Assembly: GCF_902712855.1 (NCBI RefSeq)
Contig: NZ_LR743507.1
Span: forward strand, 2,590,001 to 2,654,000
Direction: 5' to 3'
Origin: Variovorax paradoxus
GTDB taxonomy: Bacteria > Pseudomonadota > Gammaproteobacteria > Burkholderiales > Burkholderiaceae_C
Length of the DNA stretch: 64,000 nucleotides
The notes beneath the pieces are model-generated. The model made no database searches. It was not told the origin of the DNA and saw only the letters and a program-made list of their open reading frames with translations. The translations under genes and the position numbers were made by a program. Below, one piece after another: positions 44,083-52,854 of the stretch. The stretch's first letter is position 1, and each line of letters opens with the position of its first letter.

Positions 44083-45471
44083 TTACAGCTGGAAGGCTAC
44101 CGTGAGCAGCAGCCCTTCGGCCAGGTCGCGCATCAGCCCCGGGCGCCGCGCGCGATAGGGCTCGCCGGCCGAGGCGGTGGTCTCGATCCATTCGGCCAGC
44201 CATTCGATTTCCGTTGCGCCGTAGAACACCACCGCTGCCTCGTGGTTCAGCAGCAGGCTGCGCAAATCGAGGTTGATCGATCCGCACATGGCCAGTTCGT
44301 CGTCGACCACCACCGCCTTGGCGTGCGCCATGAACGGCAGCATGCGAAAGCTCACGCCCGCGCGCGCCAGGTCGCGCATGGCGCGTGCGCGCACGAAGTC
44401 GGCCAGCCGGTGGTTGGACACGGCCGGCATCGCGATGGTCACCTGCACGCCGCGCCGTGCCGCCAGCCGCAGCGCGTCGCGCAGGCCGTCGCCGGGCACG
44501 AAGTAGGGCGTGATCGCCAGGATGCGGTGCTCGGCACGGAAGCACGCGTCGATGAGCAGCGCATGCGCCGTGTCTTCCGTCTGGTCGGGGCCGCTCGGCA
44601 GGAACTGCGCCATGGCCGAGCCCTGTCCTTCGGGCACGTCGTCGCAGGTGATGGCGCGCGCCTTGCGGCTGCGCACGGAACTCCAGTCGTGGTCGAACTG
44701 GCGCGCCGCCGCCGCGGCCACGCTGCCGCGCAGGTCGAAGGACAGGTCGTGCCAGGCCTCGGGATGTTTCTCGTTGCCGGTGAAGTACTCGCCCGCCAGG
44801 TTGCGTCCGCCCGACCACAGCCAGCTGTCGTCCGCGATGGTGAACTTGCGGTGGTTGCGCAGGTTGCGCGGGCCGATGCGGCGCAGGCTGAAGAAGGGGC
44901 GGAACACCGCCACCTCGCCGCCGGCCGCGCGCAGCCGGTCGAAGTGATGGCGCGGCAGCGACAGCGCACCGAAGCCGTCGAGCAGCACGCGCACCTTGAT
45001 GCCTTCGCGCGCGCGCTGGGCGAGGCGCTCGAGCACCGCGTGGCCGAGTGCGTCGTTGCCGATGATGAAGGTGCACACGTCGATGCGCTCGCGCGCGCCG
45101 TCGATCACCTGCCAGAGCGCCTCGCGCGCGCCCGCGCCGTCGGCATGCATGCGGATCGCGCACCTCCCCGGCGGCGCGAGGCCGAAGCTCTCGATCAGGT
45201 CGGCCGCCCAGTGGCCCGGCGGCACCGAGCGCGGCGGCCGCGGCGAGCCCGCCGGGCGCAGCTTGCGCTGCCCGAACAACAGGTACATCGGCAGGATGAA
45301 GTAGGGCATGAGCACCAGCCCCATCACCCAGGCGATGGCGGTGGTGGGGGCGCGCTGTTCGCGGCGCGCGCGCGTGGTCAGCACGTAGACCAGCAGCGCG
45401 AAGGTGACGACGAGGAAATGCTGCGAGGGAGTCGGCAGCCAGTCGAAGCGTGAGAACCCTGTCATAGGCAT
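44083..45471 (-). CDS. Cardiolipin synthase (phospholipase D family)
   Basis: This is a 462-residue protein. Two N-terminal membrane helices (HFLVVTFALLVYVLTT, AIAWVMGLVLMPYFILPMYLLFG) are followed by two PLD domains, each with an HKD motif: HRKFTIADDSWLWSGGRN and HAKAVVVDDELAMCGSINLDLRS. This is the typical bacterial cardiolipin synthase architecture, which condenses two phosphatidylglycerols. The start at 45471 is one of two close ATGs (MPM). It is a stand-alone gene between the metallopeptidase and GST genes. Confidence 0.92.
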   Translation of the reverse strand: MPMTGFSRFDWLPTPSQHFLVVTFALLVYVLTTRARREQRAPTTAIAWVMGLVLMPYFILPMYLLFGQRKLRPAGSPRPPRSVPPGHWAADLIESFGLAPPGRCAIRMHADGAGAREALWQVIDGARERIDVCTFIIGNDALGHAVLERLAQRAREGIKVRVLLDGFGALSLPRHHFDRLRAAGGEVAVFRPFFSLRRIGPRNLRNHRKFTIADDSWLWSGGRNLAGEYFTGNEKHPEAWHDLSFDLRGSVAAAAARQFDHDWSSVRSRKARAITCDDVPEGQGSAMAQFLPSGPDQTEDTAHALLIDACFRAEHRILAITPYFVPGDGLRDALRLAARRGVQVTIAMPAVSNHRLADFVRARAMRDLARAGVSFRMLPFMAHAKAVVVDDELAMCGSINLDLRSLLLNHEAAVVFYGATEIEWLAEWIETTASAGEPYRARRPGLMRDLAEGLLLTVAFQL

Positions 45472-45517
45472 GAGTCGATGATGCCTCAGCGTCGCGCGGC
45501 CGCGCCGCCGAACCCCT

Positions 45518-46201
45518 TCACCGCCGAAGGAAGGCCGGCACGCCGCGCCCGTGCGAAGCCAGGAACCGCATCATCGGGTCGACCACCGCGCGCACCGCAG
45601 GCCGATCGCCCACGCGCGTGCGCCAGGCCAGCAGGCGCGGCGTGGCCTCGGTCATGCCGGCGCCCTTGCGGTCGGCGAACACGCAGGCCATGTAGAAGGC
45701 GATGTCGGCGAAGGAATAGGGGCCCGCGAGGTATTCGCTCGTTTCGAGCAGGCCTTCCATCTCCTCGTAGAAGCGCGCGCAGCCGGCGCAGGCCGCGACG
45801 GCCGGTGCACTATGCATCGCGTGCTGCAGGCCGAAGAGCTTGATGACGTGGGGAAAGAAGACCTCGTCGGACTTCTGTTCGAGCTGCCGCGCGCGGGCCC
45901 GCTCGGCAATGCCCGCCGGCCACAGCGCGAGGTGCGCGGGCGCGGGGTAGCGGTCTTCGAAGTACTCGAGGATCTGCGTCGAGTCGAACAGCGCGACGCC
46001 GCCGTCGATGTCGTCGGTCAGCACGGGCACCTGTTGCTTGACCGGGTTCACCCGCAGCACCTCGGGGTGCTTGGGCTCGTAGGCGTCGTCGGTGGTGAAG
46101 GGCACCATGGTCAGCTCGAAGGGCACGCCTTTCTCGCGTGCCGCGATCTCGACCTTGGCGCCGAACATGCTGAGGGGGCCGGAATAGATGTGAGTCGTCA
46201 T
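45518..46201 (-). CDS. Glutathione S-transferase family protein
   Basis: The protein has 227 residues. A thioredoxin-like N-terminal domain reads YSGPLSMFGAKVEIAAREKGVPFELTMVPF, with the cis-Pro loop in QQVPVLTDD and the glutathione gamma-Glu contact in FDSTQILEYFEDRYP. A helical C-terminal domain includes YLAGPYSFADIAFYMACVFA, with the N-capping Asp. The start at 46201 is chosen; MKSDP at 46216 is an alternative. The MetE-like gene lies 36 bp upstream on the same strand, so they may be co-transcribed. The substrate is unknown. Confidence 0.93.
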   Translation of the reverse strand: MTTHIYSGPLSMFGAKVEIAAREKGVPFELTMVPFTTDDAYEPKHPEVLRVNPVKQQVPVLTDDIDGGVALFDSTQILEYFEDRYPAPAHLALWPAGIAERARARQLEQKSDEVFFPHVIKLFGLQHAMHSAPAVAACAGCARFYEEMEGLLETSEYLAGPYSFADIAFYMACVFADRKGAGMTEATPRLLAWRTRVGDRPAVRAVVDPMMRFLASHGRGVPAFLRR

Positions 46202-46237
46202 GGGGTCCGACTTCACCAGAATCCGCCCCTCACTGCA

Positions 46238-47359
46238 TCAGGTGGAGCCCCAGACTTCCTGTGCGGTCTCGACCACGAGGCGCAGCTTGGCGCGCTGTGC
46301 TTCCACCGCGATGTTGTTGCCGTGCACGGTGCTCGAGAAGCCGCACTGCGGCGACAGCGCGAGCTGGTCGAGAGAGGCGTACTTGGCGGCATCCTCGATG
46401 CGGCGCTTGAGTTCGTCCTTGTCTTCCATCTCGCCGAATTTGGTGGTCACGAGGCCCAGCACCACGGTTTTGCCCTTGGGCAGGTAGCGCAGCGGCTTGA
46501 AGTCGCCAGAGCGTGCGTCGTCGTACTCCATGAAGTAGGCGTCGAGGTCCATTTCCTTGAGCAGCGCCTCGGCCACCGGCTCGTAGTTGCCGGCCGCGGC
46601 GTGCGTGCTCTTGAAGTTGCCGCGGCACAGGTGCATGGCCAGCAGCATGCCCGGCGGCTTCTGCGCGACCACCTTGTTGATGAACGCGGCGTAGCGGTGC
46701 GGCAGCTCGTTCGGGTCGTCGCCTCGCTTGCGGGCGGCCTCGCGCATGTGCTCGTCGCACAGGTAGGCCAGGTTGGTGTCGTCCATCTGCACGTAGGTGC
46801 AGCCGGCCGCGGCGAGCGAGCGCAGTTCGTCGCCATAGGCCTTGGCCACGTCGTCGTAGAAGGCCGGGTCGAGTTCGGGGTAGGCGTCCTTGCTGATGCC
46901 GGCGCGGCCGCCGCGGAAGTGCAGCATGGTCGGCGAAGGAATGGTCACCTTCGGCGTGTTGCCGGCGGAGACCTGGCTCTTGAGGTACTGGAAGTCGGCG
47001 AGCTGGATGTCCTTCACGTGTCGGACCTTGTCGATCACACGCATCGCGGGCGGCGCCAGTTCCTCGGTGCCGTCGGGCTTGCGGATGGTGACCGGAATGT
47101 CGGTCTTCACGCCACCGAGCTGGTCGAGAAAGTCGATGTGGAAATAGGTGCGGCGGAACTCGCCGTCGGTGATGCTCTTCAGGCCGATGTCTTCCTGGAA
47201 CTTCACGATCTCGGTGATGGCCTTGTCTTCGACGAGGCGAAGCTGCTCGGGCGTGATCTCGCCCTTGGCCTTCTGCTCGCGCGCCTCGAGCAGGTACTTC
47301 GGGCGCAGGAAACTGCCCACGTGGTCGTAGCGGGCGGGCAATGCGGCGTGCTGTGACAT
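46238..47359 (-). CDS. Cobalamin-independent methionine synthase-like protein (MetE C-terminal/YxjG type)
   Basis: The protein has 373 residues and is a single TIM-barrel like the catalytic half of MetE. It has the zinc-site motif HLC in AMHLCRGNF (His243, Cys245), the second Cys in LSPQCGFSS, and family blocks DHVGSFLRPKYLLEAR, SITDGEFRRTYFHIDFL and DDTNLAYLCDEH. Short MetE-like proteins transfer methyl groups to homocysteine or other thiols; the donor is not set by sequence. The start at 47359 matches the family. It is divergent from vanA, with TGTATACA sites between them. Confidence 0.92.
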   Translation of the reverse strand: MSQHAALPARYDHVGSFLRPKYLLEAREQKAKGEITPEQLRLVEDKAITEIVKFQEDIGLKSITDGEFRRTYFHIDFLDQLGGVKTDIPVTIRKPDGTEELAPPAMRVIDKVRHVKDIQLADFQYLKSQVSAGNTPKVTIPSPTMLHFRGGRAGISKDAYPELDPAFYDDVAKAYGDELRSLAAAGCTYVQMDDTNLAYLCDEHMREAARKRGDDPNELPHRYAAFINKVVAQKPPGMLLAMHLCRGNFKSTHAAAGNYEPVAEALLKEMDLDAYFMEYDDARSGDFKPLRYLPKGKTVVLGLVTTKFGEMEDKDELKRRIEDAAKYASLDQLALSPQCGFSSTVHGNNIAVEAQRAKLRLVVETAQEVWGST

Positions 47360-47423
47360 GGATGACTCCGTCGGTATTGGGGTGAACGATCGGGCATCGT
47401 ATCGCCATCGCATCGTCGGTAGA

Positions 47424-47495
47424 TGTATACAGAAATGTCGGTGTTTACCCTTGAATGACGCCTATGCGCTGGAAATTTCGGCATTTATGTATACA
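47424..47495. promoter_or_regulatory. Divergent operator pair with TGTATACA palindromes
   Basis: Two copies of TGTATACA lie at 47424-47431 and 47488-47495; the latter extends to ATGTATACAT. They are 64 bp apart (about six helical turns) in the gap between the MetE-like gene and vanA. The right copy overlaps the vanA start region. This palindrome resembles operators of VanR-like GntR proteins, and such a regulator is encoded right after vanA. Confidence 0.7.
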
Positions 47496-47505
47496 TTGAG
47501 TATTC

Positions 47506-48621
47506 ATGAAGACGCCCACGACCGCCTTTCCATTGAACGCCTGGTACGCCGCCGCCTACGACGTCGAAGTGCGCCACGCGCTGCTGCCGCGCACCATCTG
47601 CAACCAGAAAGTGGTGCTGTTCCGCCGCACCGACGGCCAGGTGGCCGTGCTTGAAGACGCCTGCTGGCACCGGCTGATGCCGCTGTCGCTCGGCCGTCTC
47701 GAGGGCGACGAGCTGGTCTGCGGCTACCACGGGCTGGTCTACAACAGCCAGGGCCGCTGCACCCACATGCCGAGCCAGGAAACGCTGAACCCCTCGGCCT
47801 GCGTGCGCAGCTTTCCGGCGGTGGAGAGGCATCGCTTCGTGTGGATCTGGCCCGGCGACCCGGCCAAGGCCGACCCGGCGCTCATTCCCGACATGCACTG
47901 GAACGACGACCCGGCCTGGGCCGGCGACGGCAAGATGATTCGCGTCAACTGCGACTACCGCCTGGTGGTCGACAACCTGATGGACCTCACGCACGAGACC
48001 TTCGTGCACGGTTCGTCCATCGGCAACCGCGAAGTGGCGGAGGCGCCCTTCGTGGCCACGCACGGCGACCGCTCGGCCACCGTCACGCGGTGGATGGAGA
48101 ACATCGATCCGCCGCCGTTCTGGGGCAACCAGATCCGCCATGCGCGCGGCTACACGGGCAAGGTCGACCGCTGGCAGATCATCCGTTTCGAAGGCCCGTG
48201 CACCGTCAACATCGACGTCGGCGTGGCCGAGGCCGGAAGCGGTGCCGTGCCCACGAGCGGCAACGCCGGCGACCGCAGCAAGGGCGTCAACGGCTACGTG
48301 CTCAACACCATCACGCCCGAGACCGACAAGACCTGCCTGTATTTCTGGGCGTTCGCGCGCAACTACTGCCTGGGCGAGCAGCGCCTCACGCACGAGCTGC
48401 GCGAGGGCGTCTCGGGCATCTTCCGCGAGGACGAGCTGGTGCTCGAGGCGCAGCAGAAGGCCATGGACGACCATCCCGACCACCAGTTCTACAACCTCAA
48501 CATCGACGCCGGCTCGATGTGGGCGCGGCGGCTGATCGACCGCATGGTCGAGAAGGAAAAGCCCGCGCGCGCGCCGATCCCGATCCGGCCGCTGGACACC
48601 GTCCGGAAGCAGGCCGCATGA
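47506..48621 (+). CDS. vanA: Vanillate O-demethylase oxygenase subunit-like Rieske protein (VanA)
   Basis: The 371-residue protein has the Rieske cluster ligands Cys53, His55, Cys72 and His75 (CWH...CGYH). The catalytic domain carries NLMDLTHETFVHGSSIG with the mononuclear iron ligands, and IDRMVEKE near the end. It aligns well in pattern with Pseudomonas VanA. Vanillate demethylases convert vanillate to protocatechuate and formaldehyde. The exact methoxy-aromatic substrate is not provable here. It overlaps the next gene by four bases. Confidence 0.9.
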   Translation: MKTPTTAFPLNAWYAAAYDVEVRHALLPRTICNQKVVLFRRTDGQVAVLEDACWHRLMPLSLGRLEGDELVCGYHGLVYNSQGRCTHMPSQETLNPSACVRSFPAVERHRFVWIWPGDPAKADPALIPDMHWNDDPAWAGDGKMIRVNCDYRLVVDNLMDLTHETFVHGSSIGNREVAEAPFVATHGDRSATVTRWMENIDPPPFWGNQIRHARGYTGKVDRWQIIRFEGPCTVNIDVGVAEAGSGAVPTSGNAGDRSKGVNGYVLNTITPETDKTCLYFWAFARNYCLGEQRLTHELREGVSGIFREDELVLEAQQKAMDDHPDHQFYNLNIDAGSMWARRLIDRMVEKEKPARAPIPIRPLDTVRKQAA

Positions 48622-49394
48622 AGGTCGCTGCCGTTTCCAGCGCGGGCGAGTCCGGCGACAGCGGCAGCTCGCAGGCCGTCAAGGCCCAGCTTCGGCTGCG
48701 CGAGATGATCCTGGCGGGCGAACTGCCCGGTGGCGCACGCATTGCCGAGGTGGCCGTCTCCGAGCAGCTCGGCGTGTCGCGCACGCCGGTGCGCACCGCC
48801 CTCATGCGGCTGGAGCAGGAAGGCCTGCTCGAAGCGCTGCCCAACGGCGGTTACGCGGTGCGCACGTTCTCCGAGCGCGACGTGGCCGATGCCATCGAGC
48901 TGCGTGGCACGCTCGAAGGCCTGGTCGCACGCCTGGCGGCCGAACGCGGCGCGGCGCCGGTGGTGCTGCGCGAGGCGCGCGCCTGCCTGCAGCGCATCGA
49001 CGAGCTGCTGCGCGAACCCGCGCTCGACGACGCGGCCTTCTCGCGCTACGTGACGCACAACGAGCGCTTCCACTCGCTGCTGTGCGAGATGGCGGCCAGC
49101 CCCGTCATCGCGCAGCAACTGGAGCGCGTGGTCAACCTGCCGTTCGCCTCGCCCTCGGGCTTCGTCATCGTGCAGGCCAACTCGCCCGCCGCGCGCGACA
49201 TGCTCGTCATCGCGCAAGACCAGCACCTGCAGGTGCTCGACGCGATCGAGTCCGGAGAAGGCTCGCGCGCCGAGGCGCTGATGCGCGAGCACAGCCGCAT
49301 CGCGCGCCGCAACCTGCGCGAGGCACTGCATGGCACGCCCACCGCCGAGCAGCGTCCACTGCCGGGCGTGCAGCTGATCCGCCGCCGCGGCTGA
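48618..49394 (+). CDS. GntR-family regulator (FCD type), probable VanR-like repressor
   Basis: The 258-residue protein has a GntR winged helix (VKAQLRLREMILAGELPGGARIAEVAVSEQLGVSRTPVRTALMRLEQEGLLEALPNGGYAVRTF) and an FCD effector domain (AIELRGTLEGLVARLAAERG, YVTHNERFHSLLCEMAASPVI, DQHLQVLDAIESGEGSRAEALMREH). It is translationally coupled to vanA and followed by vanB, so it is embedded in the demethylase operon. It likely binds the TGTATACA sites upstream of vanA and responds to a methoxylated aromatic; this is inferred. Confidence 0.9.
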   Translation: MKVAAVSSAGESGDSGSSQAVKAQLRLREMILAGELPGGARIAEVAVSEQLGVSRTPVRTALMRLEQEGLLEALPNGGYAVRTFSERDVADAIELRGTLEGLVARLAAERGAAPVVLREARACLQRIDELLREPALDDAAFSRYVTHNERFHSLLCEMAASPVIAQQLERVVNLPFASPSGFVIVQANSPAARDMLVIAQDQHLQVLDAIESGEGSRAEALMREHSRIARRNLREALHGTPTAEQRPLPGVQLIRRRG

Positions 49395-49428
49395 GCCGTT
49401 TTCCTTTTCCGTCCCTGATGTCCTCCCG

Positions 49429-50415
49429 ATGAAAAGCGATCTCCAATGGATGCAGGCGCAGGTCGTTGCGCTGCGCGACGTGACGCCGACCGTGCGCGAA
49501 TTCGAACTGTGCCCCGACGGAGGCTTTGCCTCGGGCTATGACGCCGGCGCCCACCTGCAGGTGCAGGTGATGACAGCGCAGGGCAGGGTGCAGACCCGCT
49601 CGTACTCGCTGGTGGGCGAGGGCGACGGCAGCTGTTGGCGCATTGCCGTCAAGCGGCTCGACGACGGCCGCGGAGGCTCGCTCGCCATGTGGCGGCTGGC
49701 CGAGGGCGATCGGCTCCAGGTGAGCGCGCCGCAGAACCACTTCGCGCTCGACCTGTCCGCGCCCGGCTACCTGCTGGTGGCGGGCGGCATCGGCATCACG
49801 CCGCTGGTGCTGATGGCGCAGCGGCTGGCAGCCCACGCGAAGCGCACCGGCGTGCCGGTGAAGATGCTCTACGGCGCGCGCAATGCAGAGGAATTCGGCT
49901 ACCTGCCACACCTCCGGGAAGCCCTGGGCGACAGGGTCGTTGCGCATGAAGGCTCGGCGCCCATCGACTTCGAAGCCGCCATTGCCGAGCTGCCGGCGGG
50001 CGGCCAGCTCTACACCTGCGGCCCGGTGCCGATGCTCGAGGCCGTCAAGCGCGCCTGGCATGCGGCCGGCCGCCCGCTTGCGGACCTGCGCTTCGAGACC
50101 TTCGGCAGCAGCGGGCGCCTGGCCACGCAGCCGTTCACGGTGCGCATACCGCGGCACGACCTGGCCATCACCGTGCCGGCCGACTGCACGCTGCTCGACG
50201 CGCTCGAGGCCGCCGGCGTGCAGACCCTGTGGGACTGCAAGCGCGGCGAGTGCGGCCTGTGCGCCATGGACGTGCTGGCCGTGGACGGCGAGGTCGACCA
50301 CCGCGACGTGTTCCTCAGTGAGCACGAAAAGCAGGCCACCACGCGCATCTGCGCGTGCGTGTCACGCGCGGTGGGTACGCTCACGCTCGACTCCGCGTAC
50401 CGCGCCGACAGCTGA
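49429..50415 (+). CDS. vanB: Vanillate O-demethylase reductase subunit-like (VanB)
   Basis: The 328-residue protein has an N-terminal FMN/ferredoxin-reductase domain (RSYSLVGEGDGSCWRIAVKRL, LLVAGGIGITPLVLMAQRL, YTCGPVPMLEAV) and a C-terminal plant-type 2Fe-2S domain with CKRGECGLCAMDV and a distal Cys. This is the class IA oxygenase reductase layout, delivering electrons from NAD(P)H to VanA. It follows the GntR gene by 34 bp. Confidence 0.93.
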   Translation: MKSDLQWMQAQVVALRDVTPTVREFELCPDGGFASGYDAGAHLQVQVMTAQGRVQTRSYSLVGEGDGSCWRIAVKRLDDGRGGSLAMWRLAEGDRLQVSAPQNHFALDLSAPGYLLVAGGIGITPLVLMAQRLAAHAKRTGVPVKMLYGARNAEEFGYLPHLREALGDRVVAHEGSAPIDFEAAIAELPAGGQLYTCGPVPMLEAVKRAWHAAGRPLADLRFETFGSSGRLATQPFTVRIPRHDLAITVPADCTLLDALEAAGVQTLWDCKRGECGLCAMDVLAVDGEVDHRDVFLSEHEKQATTRICACVSRAVGTLTLDSAYRADS

Positions 50416-50584
50416 AGCCGCAACGCGGGCGCAGCCCACCTTGCGCGATCATCGCGCAGTTCATTTGTTGATCGCGCAACAATGGCCCGGGAGGGGCCCG
50501 GGGTAGGTGATTGCCTGCTCCGCCGAATGTTGCAAAGTGTTGAAAATAGCCCCGGTTTCGAGTTCCGTCCCTGAAGGAAAAATC

Positions 50585-51769
50585 ATGCAAAGACGCCATC
50601 TCATCCAGACCGCAGCCCTGTCGGCGCTTGCGGTTTCCACGGTTCTTTCGGTTCCGCTCGCCAGCGCCCAGGACAACAAGTTCAAGATCGGCCTCATCCT
50701 GCCGATGACGGGCCAGTCGGCTTCCACCGGCCGCCAGATCGAAGCCGCCGCGCGCCTGTACATGGCCCAGAACGGCGACACCGTGGCCGGCAAGAAGGTC
50801 GAGCTGATCGTGAAGGACGACACCGGCCTGCCCGACGTGACCAAGCGCCTCGCGCAGGAACTGGTGGTGAACGACAAGGTCAACGTGCTGGCCGGCTTCG
50901 GCCTCACGCCGCTGGCGCTGGCCGTGGCGCCCATCGCCACGCAGTCGAAGACGCCCCAGCTCGTGATGGCCGCGGCCACCTCGAGCATCACCGAGGCTTC
51001 GCCGTACATCATCCGCTCGGGCTTCACGCTGCCGCAGGTGTCGGTGCCCATGGGCGACTGGGCGCCCAAGAACGGCATCAAGACGGTGGTGACGCTGGTG
51101 GCCGACTACGGCCCGGGCAACGACGCCGAGAAGTTCTTCAGCGAGCGCTTCCAGCTCAACGGCGGCAAGGTCATCGACAAGCTGCGCGTGCCGCTGCGCA
51201 ACCCCGACTTCGCGCCGTTCCTGCAGAAGGTGCGCGACGCCAAGCCCGACGCGCTGTTTGTCTTCGTGCCCTCGGGCGCAGGCGCGGCGGTGATGAAGCA
51301 GTTCCTCGAGCGCGGCATGGACAAGGCCGGCATCAAGCTGATCGCCACCGGCGACGTGACCGACGACGACCAGCTCAACGACATGGGCGACGGCGCGCTG
51401 GGCGTGGTCACCTCGCACCACTACTCGGCGGCGCATCCCTCGGCCATGAACAAGAAGTTCGTGGAAGCCTTCGAGAAGGCCAACCCCAAGCTGCGCCCCA
51501 ACTTCATGGCCGTGGGCGGCTATGACGGCATGCGCGTGATCTATGAAGCGCTCAAGACCACCAAGGGCGCGGGCGGCGGCGAGGCGCTGCTGGCCGCCAT
51601 GAAGGGCCAGGTCTTCGAGAGCCCGCGCGGCCAGATGATGATCGACGCGCAGACGCGCGACGTGGTGCAGGACGTGTACCTGCGCAAGGTCGAGAAGAAG
51701 GACGGCCAGCTCTACAACGTCGAGTTCGACGTGATCAAGAGCGTGAAGGACCCGGGCAAGACAAAGTAA
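50585..51769 (+). CDS. Branched-chain amino acid ABC transporter-type binding protein (LivK-like)
   Basis: The protein has 394 residues with a signal peptide MQRRHLIQTAALSALAVSTVLSVPLASA. The type I binding fold shows FKIGLILPMTGQSASTGRQIEAAARLYM and GKKVELIVKDDTGLPDVTKRLAQELV. Liv-type proteins bind branched amino acids, amides or aromatic acids; beside vanAB an aromatic acid is plausible. The start at 50585 follows a GGAAAAATC region with a weak site; an upstream GTG (50507) is less likely because it precedes the signal peptide. The permease genes follow after a repeat. Confidence 0.93.
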   Translation: MQRRHLIQTAALSALAVSTVLSVPLASAQDNKFKIGLILPMTGQSASTGRQIEAAARLYMAQNGDTVAGKKVELIVKDDTGLPDVTKRLAQELVVNDKVNVLAGFGLTPLALAVAPIATQSKTPQLVMAAATSSITEASPYIIRSGFTLPQVSVPMGDWAPKNGIKTVVTLVADYGPGNDAEKFFSERFQLNGGKVIDKLRVPLRNPDFAPFLQKVRDAKPDALFVFVPSGAGAAVMKQFLERGMDKAGIKLIATGDVTDDDQLNDMGDGALGVVTSHHYSAAHPSAMNKKFVEAFEKANPKLRPNFMAVGGYDGMRVIYEALKTTKGAGGGEALLAAMKGQVFESPRGQMMIDAQTRDVVQDVYLRKVEKKDGQLYNVEFDVIKSVKDPGKTK

Positions 51770-51783
51770 GGCTCGAGTAAGGC

Positions 51784-51876
51784 TCGCCCCCAGGCTGCGC
51801 GCACTTCGTGTCGCTTCGCCTACCCCCTACCGGGGGCAACACCTGAGGCCCGGCAAAGCCGGTTCCTCGGTGTTCC
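51784..51876 (+). repeat. 3'-UTR hairpin repeat, GAGG/CCTC variant
   Basis: It follows the binding-protein stop on the plus strand. It carries the GAGG/CCTC stem variant also seen at 1384 and 4549. Two short copies of GTAAGGCTCG precede it. Confidence 0.9.
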
Positions 51877-51882
51877 TGGCTC

Positions 51883-51942
51883 ACCCCTTCCCCTTACGGG
51901 GGAGACACGGAGGTTCGGCGAGGCCGATCCCCGGTGCTTACC
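51883..51942 (+). repeat. Degenerate second copy of the hairpin repeat
   Basis: Directly behind the intact copy, CCCCTTCCCC...CGGGGG is followed by a short TCGGC-GAG-GCCGA hairpin. It keeps the layout but not the sequence of the arms, and sits upstream of livH. Confidence 0.5.
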
Positions 51943-51981
51943 GAAGAGACCGCGATGCGCGGCAAGTGTTGAGTAGCTGAC

Positions 51982-52854
51982 ATGTTGACCATTCTTTTCG
52001 ACGGCATCGCCTACGGCATGCTGCTCTTCGTGCTGGCGGTGGGCCTGGCCGTGACGCTGGGGCTGATGAACTTCATCAACCTCGCGCACGGCGCCTTCGC
52101 CATGGCCGGCGGATACCTCACGGTGTTCGCGATGCAGAAGCTCGGCCTGCCTTTCCTGGCCTGCCTGCCGCTGGCGTTCATCGTCGTCGCGCTCGCCGGC
52201 GCGCTGCTGGAGCGCACGCTCTACCGGCCGATGTACGGCAAGCCGCACCTCGACCAGGTGCTCTTTTCCATCGGCCTGGCCTTCATGGCCGTGGCCGCCA
52301 TCGACTATTTCGTGGGCTCCTCGCAGCAGAACGTGCAACTGCCCGAGTGGCTGCGCGGACGCACCGAGATCGGCGACGGCGCGCTGCTGCTGGGCATGGG
52401 GCACTACCGCCTGTTCATCATCGGCGTGTGCGCGGTGCTCACCGTGGTGCTGCAGCTGATCCTGTCGAAGACCCGCTTCGGCAGCCGCCTGCGCGCAGCG
52501 GTCGACGACCCGCGCGTGGCCGCGGGCCTGGGCATCAACGTGAACGTGGTGTTCCTGCTGACCTTCGCGGTGGGCTCCGGCCTTGCGGGGCTGGGCGGCG
52601 CGCTGGGCGCGGAGATCCTCGGGCTCGACCCGACCTTTCCGCTCAAGTACATGATCTATTTCCTGATCGTGGTCTCCGTCGGCGGCACCTCGTCGATCAC
52701 CGGGCCGCTCGCGGCGGCGCTGCTGCTGGGCATCGCCGACGTGGCGGGCAAGTACTTCATTCCGAAGATGGGTGCATTCACCGTCTACCTGCTGATGATC
52801 CTGATCCTGATGTGGCGGCCCCAGGGCCTGTTCACGCGCAAAGGGGGCCGTTGA
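51982..52854 (+). CDS. Branched-chain amino acid ABC transporter permease LivH-like
   Basis: The 290-residue membrane protein has the LivH N-terminus GIAYGMLLFVLAVGLAVTLGLMNFINLAHGAFAMAGGY, the block SVGGTSSITGPLAAALLLG and FGSRLRAAVDDPRVAAGLGINVN (the permease-ATPase coupling loop). It ends one base before the livM start. It forms the channel with livM. Confidence 0.95.
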   Translation: MLTILFDGIAYGMLLFVLAVGLAVTLGLMNFINLAHGAFAMAGGYLTVFAMQKLGLPFLACLPLAFIVVALAGALLERTLYRPMYGKPHLDQVLFSIGLAFMAVAAIDYFVGSSQQNVQLPEWLRGRTEIGDGALLLGMGHYRLFIIGVCAVLTVVLQLILSKTRFGSRLRAAVDDPRVAAGLGINVNVVFLLTFAVGSGLAGLGGALGAEILGLDPTFPLKYMIYFLIVVSVGGTSSITGPLAAALLLGIADVAGKYFIPKMGAFTVYLLMILILMWRPQGLFTRKGGR

